A DNA stretch of 64,000 nucleotides, from NCBI GenBank assembly GCA_035578155.1, contig JAPWDM010000005.1:48750954-48814953 (forward strand), in the 5' to 3' direction. Below the pieces are notes generated by a model that saw only the letters and a program-made list of their open reading frames with translations, was not told the origin of the DNA and did not search any database. Of the stretch, positions 58,401 through 64,000 are shown piece by piece. How positions within the stretch are numbered: the stretch's first letter is position 1; each line of letters opens with the position of its first letter. The DNA is from Brachynemurus nebulosus (lineage: Eukaryota > Arthropoda > Insecta > Neuroptera > Myrmeleontidae). A program made the position numbers and the translations under genes.

Positions 58401-61400
58401 TACAGTTTACCATGTACCCTCAGAAACTCTGTATATTTTTGGAGGATACGTATTCGAATCGGGATACACGGAACTATCAAATAGTTTGTATTCATTGCAT
58501 TATCCTACAGGAACTTGGAGTTTACTATTTCCTTATCAAAAATCGGTAAGTTGGCAATTTTACCACTAAATTTAAATATAATTCTAATTTTAAAATTATA
58601 TTTAGCCTTTAAGAAGATTTTTACATTCCGCTGTAACCACCAATGACTTTATGTTGGTATTTGGTGGGAGGGGGAAACCGGATATTAAAAATGATATGCT
58701 TTCCGCTTATGTCTACGCATGCAATTCGTGGGTTCCTCTTCTATCACGTGGTAAGTTTAAATATATAGGATGAATAGTCTGAGAGTTTCGGTAGAAGGTT
58801 TGTGGGGATTCTGGACCGGAATTGGCGTCATTTGAGGAAACAAGTGTAGACCGTAGTTTGACCGTAATAAAAGTAGAAACTCTCAAATTATTCACCTCGT
58901 ATAAGATATCGTTCGTTACATTATTAGATTTGATTACAAAATTTTTAGATGTTGAAAGAGTGGGTCTTCTACCACCGGCCACTTATGCGCACGCAATGAC
59001 TTTGGACGTAGAAAACATGGCAGCTTACGTTATCGGAGGTTGGGGTACAGGTCAACATTTGCAAGTAAATGAAATAAGTCTCCCGAACGATATTTGTAGC
59101 TTATGGAGCTATAGTAAATTTAAATGCCTTCAACATTCTGGATGTGGTTTTTGTGGCGTATACCCATCTAAAGGTGATAACAAAACGAAATGTTTTACCA
59201 GCACGAAGGAGGACGTGGAAGCGTGTGGAGCTGTTCTGGATGGCACAAAAACAAGCTCCCCCGGGACAATCTGTAGCAGCGAATGGATTTCGAACCGTGA
59301 TTGCACGCAGTTTCAATCGTGCAGTACTTGTTTGGCCGCTTGGTCGGCGCACGATGAGACACAGTCCGTGTGCTACTGGTGCGGTGATAAATGTTTCAGC
59401 GTTGGTAAAGAATGTCGGTTCTCCGAGCCAAATGTCACGGCGGTCGAACAATGTCCGGAACGCCAATGTGCGGCCACCGATTGTCAACAGTGTCAACAGA
59501 TTGACGGATGTGTCTGGGCACAAAAATCACATTCAAGTGATTCGAAACAGAACACGGAGTGGGGTTGTATGCCAGAAGATAAAAAGGTGCACGTACACAA
59601 ACGGGAGTGTCCACCCAAATGTGCCGAATACAAATCATGTCATACTTGTTTAAATGCAACGAGTGGCGAAGGTGGTTTCGGGGAGTGTCATTGGTCGAAT
59701 CAGTTAATGGAATGTATCTCACCCAGTTATCAACCGATTTACTGTGTAGGTGGCGTGTGTGGTCTAGTTTTGAATCCAAACGAAATCGAACATTGTCCGG
59801 AACCTTGTTCGTCGTTCGATCAATGTTCCACATGTTTGAAACATGCGCACTGTGGCTGGTGTGCACGGGAAGGAAATGAAGGATATGGCGTTTGTTCCGA
59901 AGGCTCTTTAGACAGTCCGGTAGAACATCCAGCTTTATCTACGTGTGATGTTCTATATTCGAACTACAAACCTGACGAGAACATTACCGATGTCAGTTTT
60001 ACGTGGAACTATGTTCAGTGCCCGGCCGAAAATGAATGTGCCAATGGACATCACACGTGTGATCTGGTCTCGGAGGTGTGCGTTGATTTAGAGCGCGGAT
60101 TTGAATGCCAGTGTGGAAAAGGTTACAAATCAAATGGTACGGCTTGTGTCCCGGTGTGCTCACAGGGCTGCGTGCGAGGTGTTTGTGTCCAGCCAAATGT
60201 GTGCCATTGTGACTTTGGCTATGTGGGAGCCAATTGCAGTATACAGTGTCAATGTAATGGGCATGCAGATTGTTTAGGTCCAGATAAACTGGACCAGTGT
60301 AAAGAATGTCACAATAATACGATGGTAAGAAACATAGATAATATAGATATAAATAATAAACAGTTTAGTAGTAATGAACTGGTGATGGTTGAAAAAACTA
60401 TTGCAATTAGGCTAATGTTGACAACGAAAGAAATTTGAAATAGTCTGTTTTTATTTAAAAATAGTAAATAATGAAAAAATAAGAATGACATTAAAAAAAA
60501 TATATCAATTTGCATTTTGCAAACAGCACAAATTTTTGTGGATTGTTAAAATCTAATAAACAAACGTTACATACTGCCAGTAGTTTTTTTTTTTTTTTTT
60601 TTTTGATCACTATTTCGCATAACTAAGTTTTGCAATTCTCAGATAGATGGGCAGAAGATCATTTTAATACCGATTTGCATTCTAAGATTTCTTAAAGAAA
60701 CCGCATTGGAATGATCTTTTATCAATTTTTAATTTTCCAAGTTTGAATATAAATACAAATTGAATAATTAAATATAACAGAACATTGTTACCACTGACCC
60801 CTGATTTAACCCACTAAAGATGAAAAAATCTGTTGAAAATAAACATTATATAGACCAAAGTAGATACAAAAAGGTACGCTACATTTGAGTCTAAAATAAG
60901 CTGTTTTTGCGCAGTTCGCCATCTACGTCATAATTACGTCACATATTTGAATTTTTAGAAAAAGACAACATTACAATTATTTATTATTATATTTATACAG
61001 TGTGAGTTTTTTGAGAGTTACTATTTTTATTACAGCCAAACCGTTGATAAGAGCTAAGGCTATAAGAGCTATAAAGCTCCTGACTATAGCAATCGGTTGC
61101 CCCCGTCGATATCTACGACTCTTATTTGAACAATTTTTCAATTAAATCAACGGTTTGGCTGTAATAACAATGGCAACTCTGAAAAAACTCAGGCTGTATA
61201 TATGTAATTCGCCATCTACGTCATCACAATCTGCGCGTCACCATACCTTTCTTTATCTACTTTGATATAGACCAAATTAACTAAAAAATGGTTTGACGTC
61301 ATCAAATTAAACACCTAATGTTTTGCCTCTTTTTTGTTATTTTTATATTAGAGTAACTACAGTAATTTAAGATTATACGTCTAATTTTACTTCATTTATT

Positions 61401-62643
61401 AATGATGCCAGACCATTTTTAGTTGATTTGGCCTCTTTAGCCAACAATCAAAACTAAAGTTTCACCGGCTCATCTTAACCCTTTGCGCTTATAAGACATG
61501 TACAGCATGACAAGGTGGTTTGTCCATTAACTCTACCATATTTAAAGGTGTTTTGTCTGTTGGATGATAAGACATGTACCACATGACACACTGAACGTTG
61601 AACTGTAATGACTGCTCATACTTCACATTACATGAATATTTTATTTAATAACTGCAAACACATTCATTTATTAGAAAAATTGTAAATAAAATAATACAAA
61701 ATCACGTTGAATTATCTTTTTAAAATTAAAAACTAATAAAAACAGCATTGAGGACGTATTTAGCGCATTTAGTATTCAACTTTGGGAAAACAAGGTTAGA
61801 ACGTCAAAAGAATCCGTCAAAAAAAGAACGTTGGTCGTTGTCATGTATTACATGTCTTACCAGCCTATTTACAACTCACTTTTTTTTTGCTTGAGTGCAA
61901 AGAGTTAAGATTATATTCTCTTTTAACATTAACCGTAACAAGTATATGTAAGTTGTCCAGAGTGTTGTCGATCTGTAAGAACCTTAATCGTGTGAAACTT
62001 ATTTACAAATTATTCATTTTTCCTGTATTTTTTTAGGGTTCTCAATGTGAAAAATGTAAACCATTATTCGTTGGCGATCCAAGCAACGGCCGACAATGCG
62101 TCCCCTGTTTTGATTATTGTTACGGTCACACAAATATTTGCATGGATATAAATAGTACGTTACCAGACCCACCACCCAACATGACGTTGGCCGAATTGGA
62201 GGCGTATCTGGGCGAAGGTCCAAAAGTGCAGGCCCGATGTATTCGATGTGCCAATCGTACGTATGGCAATAAGTGTGAAGATTGCGAAACGGGCACATTC
62301 CGCGGCTCCGACAATAATCGAGATCCATGTAGACCGTAAGTTGAGATTAGAGTTTAAAAAAAAAAATGGGGGTAGTATCGAAAATGTTTGTTTTGTTTCA
62401 GTTGTGAATGTCACGGGCATGGTGACACATGCGACGCCATTACTGGTGAGAATTGCAATTGTCAAAACAACACAGAAAGTGAACGTTGTTCAAATCAGGG
62501 CAGTAAGAATGCAATGCAGCAATGTTGGATGTTACAGTGTTCGAAATGTAAGGATACGTACGTGGGAACCCCCACGGGCGGCCACCAGTGCTATAAAACA
62601 ATGACTGCTGATAACAAAATGTGTTTCGATGCTAAACCAATTG
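46038..62643 (+). CDS. MEGF8: MEGF8 orthologue (multiple EGF-like domains protein 8), 5' eight exons, 3' end outside window
   Basis: Exons 46038-46409, 48074-49307, 52983-53576, 55394-58545, 58606-58750, 58949-60324, 62037-62335 and 62402-62643 splice in frame to 2471 residues. Order: signal peptide (about 13-33), CUB1 (35-149), two EGFs, kelch propeller 1 (about 224-625), PSI repeats, calcium-type EGF, laminin-type EGFs, CUB2 (about 1366-1466), two EGFs, kelch propeller 2 (about 1556-1870), PSI repeats, EGF, laminin-type EGFs. This duplicated set distinguishes MEGF8 (about 2800 residues) from the shorter attractins. Family knowledge: single-pass membrane protein; vertebrate MEGF8 acts with MOSMO and MGRN1 to lower Smoothened levels and is required for left-right patterning; the fly protein acts at synapses. 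An in-frame TAG at 45993-45995 precedes the ATG, supporting this start. The last exon ends phase 1 at a GTAAGA donor, so roughly 350 residues including the transmembrane helix are missing. Confidence 0.93.
46784..47000. repeat. Tandem repeat, 3 copies of a 70-75-bp unit
   Basis: TCAAAGTCGAAGTATATTGT occurs at 46784, 46859 and 46930, each followed by AACTAACCTAA..TTAACTAAC and a CCTAGTTTTTA-like tail. The spacing is 75 and 71 bp. Confidence 0.85.
47323..47737. repeat. Long near-perfect hairpin, about 415 nt, arms about 200 nt
   Basis: The left arm (CCATTCTTTAGTTACGGA to ATTACGGACGCGAC) is mirrored by the right arm (GTCACGTCCGTAAC to CGTAATAAAAGAATGG) around the centre AAAAAGTACTTTTT near 47525. 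Long runs match exactly, such as GACAAATGTGTACACAATAT. The right arm has one short extra segment (ACTAGCTCTAG region). An open frame at 47439-47723 merely crosses the hairpin. Confidence 0.88.
48074..49307 (+). CDS. MEGF8: MEGF8 exon 2: end of CUB1, two EGFs, most of kelch propeller 1
   Basis: Residues 125-535 plus one base. The CUB strand MLILLYSDTNYALHGF ends at Cys149; EGFs follow with CPNNCTMPSHGVC and CPDNCGSAQNRGHC. Kelch blades show SAVYVNITDSLYVFGGYD, HSACGVLGGFVLYGGKL, HTLTLANNYLYLFGGS and HTTVYHPATDSLIVYGGV. A basic RQRKSR/S sequence (336-342) could be a proprotein-convertase site. The donor is ATAATAG/GTATGC, phase 1. Confidence 0.92.
49494..50165. mobile_element. Nested inverted-repeat element with THAP-like remnant
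   Basis: The ends AGGCCTTTTCATCA and TGATGAAAAGGCCT are inverted repeats. It interrupts the target phrase CGTCCATTGAAAGCG, leaving AT on both sides. It contains the THAP-like fragments at 49709-50020. Confidence 0.65.
49709..50020 (+). pseudogene. Decayed THAP-type zinc-finger fragment
   Basis: A short frame (49709-49810) reads MLSVREGVKKRCYYGVCKGD followed by TCY. This resembles the first Cys pair of a THAP domain of the CxYGxCxxD type. Downstream, in other frames, CGRP-stop-H (49925-49942) and QLNYKQVKHH (49990-50019) resemble the later CGRPH..QLN..KH part. Stops and frame changes show it is not functional. THAP domains occur in P-type transposases and in genes carried by DNA transposons. 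The match is from memory of the motif pattern only. Confidence 0.35.
51484..51733. mobile_element. Short inverted-repeat element, copy 2, TTAA at both ends
   Basis: TTAA at 51484-51487 and 51730-51733 encloses CGTAAAAGCCCCCATTATGG and its near reverse complement. The centre is the reverse complement of the centre of copy 1 (13919-14154), so the two copies lie in opposite orientation. Confidence 0.75.
52983..53576 (+). CDS. MEGF8: MEGF8 exon 3: last blade of kelch propeller 1 and first PSI repeats
   Basis: The acceptor is TTTGTAG, completing Gly536. YLVVFGGYSHRHNKEEIC and TLLLVGGYHGNVNGD close the propeller. PSI cysteine pattern follows: CPKHRSYAECSADPECGWC, then CPALGDCHSC and QCTWCVQNARC. 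The donor is AAAGACG/GTAAGA, phase 1. Residues 537-733 plus split codons at both ends. Confidence 0.92.
54463..54500. repeat. Perfect 38-bp palindrome
   Basis: GAATATCTAATCTTTAATA and its exact reverse complement abut with no spacer. It ends 10 bp before the hAT element at 54511. Confidence 0.9.
54511..55275 (+). mobile_element. hAT MITE (outer copy), 8-bp duplication
   Basis: It begins TAGGGATGTTAAGGATATGA and ends ATATCCATAACATCCCT; AAAATAAA flanks both sides (54503-54510, 55276-55283). Without the inner insertion and its duplication it is 370 bp. The interior is a run of TTTCGGATACGG-like motifs. Confidence 0.8.
54751..55137 (-). mobile_element. hAT MITE (inner copy), same family, inverted, 8-bp duplication
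   Basis: It starts TAGGGATGTTATATCCGTAA and ends TTTCATATCCAGAACATCCCTA. TTCGATTT flanks both sides (54743-54750, 55138-55145). Its left end resembles the right end of the outer copy and vice versa, so it lies in the opposite orientation inside its sibling. Size 387 bp. The centre contains a hairpin around AGCAAATACAAGTTTTTGCT. Confidence 0.85.
55394..58545 (+). CDS. MEGF8: MEGF8 exon 4: PSI repeats, EGF-Ca, laminin EGFs, CUB2, EGFs, kelch propeller 2
   Basis: A single 3.15-kb exon, residues 735-1784. In order: a conserved non-cysteine region (PTQVPGWWG to about 925), PSI repeats (CEQYDNCLHCLTDSTCGWC; CSNYISCEKC with CEWW; CSACLDERGRCVWC; CSTCLRSLSCGWC), EGF-Ca DVDECSLGLHNC (about 1163), EGF, laminin-type EGFs (about 1238-1336, CDCNGHG), CUB2 (ECLWVVSPE to SATYEVIVC), two EGFs, and kelch blades SLWMFGGYS, SIYIYGGLT, KLILLGGFS and TLYIFGGY. 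The donor is AAATCG/GTAAGT, phase 0. Confidence 0.93.
58606..58750 (+). CDS. MEGF8: MEGF8 exon 5: kelch blade
   Basis: A short exon after a 60-bp intron (58546-58605, TATATTTAG acceptor). It encodes PLRRFLHSAVTTNDFMLVFG and continues to SWVPLLSR, residues 1785-1832 plus one base. The donor is CACGTG/GTAAGT. Confidence 0.9.
58949..60324 (+). CDS. MEGF8: MEGF8 exon 6: end of kelch propeller 2, second PSI cluster, EGF, start of laminin EGF
   Basis: The acceptor is AATTTTTAG, completing Asp1833. The last blade is TYAHAMTLDVENMAAYVIGG. PSI modules follow: CSLWSYSKFKCLQHSGCGFC, DCTQFQSCSTC, CAATDCQQCQQIDGCVWA (lacks the usual Cys after Trp), CAEYKSCHTC and CSSFDQCSTCLKHAHCGWC. Then EGF ENECANGHHTC (about 2194), EGF CVRGVCVQPNVCHC and laminin-type QCQCNGHADC. 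The preceding open frame from 58822 is intronic. The donor is ACGATG/GTAAGA, phase 0. Confidence 0.92.
60856..61265. mobile_element. Foldback element with three matched inverted segments
   Basis: The inverted pairs are CAAAGTAGATA with TATCTACTTTG at the ends, then TTCGCCATCTACGTCAT (60914, direct motif repeated near 61208), and ATTACAGCCAAACCGTTGAT (61031) with ATCAACGGTTTGGCTGTAAT (61146). The target duplication is not clear. Confidence 0.6.
61475..61908. mobile_element. TTAA-flanked piggyBac-like MITE, third type
   Basis: TTAA at 61475-61478 and 61905-61908. The ends CCCTTTGCGCT and AGTGCAAAGAG are inverted. The internal motif AAGACATGTAC occurs at 61493 and 61569 and inverted near 61848 (TACATGTCTT). 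Confidence 0.75.
62037..62335 (+). CDS. MEGF8: MEGF8 exon 7: laminin-type EGF
   Basis: The acceptor is TTTTTTTAG. GSQCEKCKPLFVGDPSNGRQC completes the laminin-type EGF begun in exon 6, and CFDYCYGHTNIC and CANRTYGNKCEDC follow. The donor is TAGACC/GTAAGT, phase 2. Residues 2292-2390. Confidence 0.92.
62402..62643 (+). CDS. MEGF8: MEGF8 exon 8: laminin-type EGF; last exon in window
   Basis: Follows a 66-bp intron (acceptor TTGTTTCAG). CECHGHGDTCDAITGENCNC and CSKCKDTYVGTPTGGHQC continue the family pattern. The donor is CCAATTG/GTAAGA, phase 1. Residues 2392-2471. Confidence 0.9.
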
Positions 62644-64000
62644 GTAAGAATTAAGGGGTTAGAGGTAGTCAACGGTGTGAAAAATTGAGTATTTTAAATA
62701 ATTTTTTTTAACAGTACTTTATTTTATAAAATAAATAACACAGAATTATTATATTACTAGCACTTACCTGCAGCTTCGCCCGCGTGGCTTTTGAAATTAT
62801 AACATCTAGTTAAAACGTATAAAGTGTATTTTCATCGCGTCGCTATTGAGACGTTATTTTTTTCTTTGGAATTTTCTCACAGAAATAAAATGTTTTTCCC
62901 GAATAAAAAATAGACTATAAATTCTTTTAACAATATGCAAAGTTTGAATGAAGTCAATGATTCTTTTTTATATCCTTTTAAATATATTTTCCCACGGGAA
63001 TAAGACTTCCCACAGGATTTAGATATTTTTCCGAGGTAAAAAGTAGTCTGTGTCATTTTTTATCTCTTCTGTTAAGAATATATAAAGTTTGAAGTTTTTT
63101 AGTAGTCATTTGTTGCAATTTAATACATTTTCGCCCGGGAATTATAGTATAGCACCGATAATGGAAACACCAGTTTTGGAAATTTTTTGAGAGCATCAAA
63201 TTAGTCAACATCACTTTTGGAAAGTTGCATAAAAAATGTCAAATACATAAATATTAAATCCATGTGCAATAGACCATGACGCATGATTTTATCAAAAGAA
63301 ACAAATAAATATACCGGTAATGGAAGTGACAAACAACAACAGACCTCAAAGCGTGGGAATGTCCATTTTAATTATTTATTGTACATAGAATGTTTATCTA
63401 TAATTATGTATTCTGTTCTGTGGCGGTTTTTATCATACGTAAAATGTAAACAAAATCATTTCAAAGCAAATTAATAAAACGACAAATGAAAAAATATTTT
63501 CGGAGATAAATAATTTTTAATTCTTCACTTTTTTTTCTCTTATTAATATTTAAAAAAAAAAACGTAATTTTAATTCAAAACATAATCTTACGATATTTGT
63601 GAATCGCCCCTGGTCAAAAAGCATCACTTTTGTCAAGCACCACTTTTGGAGACTACTTTTTCTTGACAAAACTGCTGCTCTACTGTATATATTTTCCCGA
63701 AATAAAAAGTAGCCTATAACCATCTTTGTCTCGCAAGCTACGTCTATGTAACACAACGTTTCAAGTTGGTTGATTAAGCTGAGATGAGGCGTGTAAGCCA
63801 GTCAAACAAACAAAATATTAGTTAGGATGTTTTAACTATATTTGACAAAAATTAAAAAAAAAAAAATTATGATAGACCTAGTTATCGCCATGTTTGTTGA
63901 ACCCCGTCCCACAAGTCGTGCTTTGCGGTGACTATTAATAATATTTTACTGGTTCATCTAAACTCAGTCAAACAAAAAAAATCGTTAGTTTAATAGTTAA
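62644..64000 (+). other. MEGF8 intron 8 (incomplete at window edge)
   Basis: Starts GTAAGA. No further MEGF8 coding segment was recognised to the end of the window. It carries retroposon-like sequence at 62765-63790. Confidence 0.8.
62765..63790 (+). mobile_element. Dispersed retroposon-like fragment, probably with an insertion
   Basis: Phrases TGCAGCTTCGCCCGCGTGG (62770), TTCCCACGGGAATAAGACTT (62990), TAAAAAGTAGTCTGTGTCA (63036) and AAAAAGTAGCCTATAACC (63704), then AAGCCAGTCAAACAAACAAA (63796), recur in many insect genomes as a transcript-like repeat ending in a CAAACAAA tract. The class is from memory and uncertain. The near-duplicate phrase at 63036 and 63704 suggests either a second fragment or an insertion between. 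Confidence 0.4.

Larger units (their letters stand above)
60325..62036 (+). other. MEGF8 intron 6, 1.7 kb
   Basis: GTAAGA to TTTTTTTAG. It contains a T-run near 60586-60604, a foldback (60856-61265) and a TTAA-flanked element (61475-61908). Confidence 0.88.

Noticed and set aside
58822..58948. In-frame open extension upstream of MEGF8 exon 6
   Set aside because: It lies between a GTAAGT donor (58751) and a TTTTTAG acceptor (58948). Retaining the intron from exon 5 meets a stop soon after the donor, and the spliced protein matches the kelch pattern.
46038..62643. Attractin as an alternative identity for the second gene
   Set aside because: Attractins have one CUB-kelch-PSI set; this protein has two full sets and is already over 2400 residues, which fits MEGF8.
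1..64000. CRISPR arrays, bacterial operons or tRNA/rRNA genes
   Set aside because: No regular repeat-spacer array, no Shine-Dalgarno-led gene strings, and no tRNA cloverleaf or rRNA sequence was recognised by eye; the tandem repeats found have no spacers.

Overview
This window looks like a piece of a large, AT-rich, intron-bearing arthropod genome, most likely an insect. The evidence is split genes with GT-AG introns, animal-specific protein families, and a very dense load of non-autonomous DNA transposons (hAT, piggyBac-like TTAA, Tigger/pogo, Harbinger-like) and foldback elements. The species cannot be named from the sequence. Coding sequence is visibly richer in G+C than the AT-rich introns and spacers.

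Two protein-coding genes are present, both on the + strand. The first is a GPCPD1-type glycerophosphocholine phosphodiesterase: CBM20-like starch-binding domain plus GDPD catalytic domain, 3 coding exons at 7238-8334, 8411-8636 and 38711-39652, 754 residues if the first ATG is right. Its second intron is about 30 kb and splits the catalytic domain; nearly all the sequence between 8.6 and 38.7 kb is intronic repeat. The second is the 5' part of a MEGF8 orthologue, a giant extracellular CUB/EGF/kelch/PSI/laminin-EGF protein. Eight exons between 46038 and 62643 encode 2471 residues. The reading frame is still open at the last donor site, so the membrane-proximal end, transmembrane segment and cytoplasmic tail lie beyond the right edge.

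Layout: 1-7.2 kb is repeat-rich upstream DNA (nested hAT in a TTAA element, a perfect 88-bp palindrome, a 120-bp tandem array inside a dispersed repeat). 7.2-39.7 kb is GPCPD1. 39.7-46.0 kb is an intergenic spacer with several short terminal-inverted-repeat elements. 46.0-64.0 kb is MEGF8, whose long introns carry foldbacks, a roughly 415-nt near-perfect hairpin, a decayed THAP-domain fragment in a nested element, and two copies of one hAT family nested in opposite orientation.

The two genes have no obvious shared pathway: one is lipid head-group catabolism, the other a signalling or adhesion membrane protein. The unusual content of the window is the architecture of its mobile DNA: repeated nesting with intact target-site duplications, and many long inverted repeats in transcribed introns that could yield double-stranded RNA. 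No RNA genes, CRISPR arrays or prokaryotic features were found.
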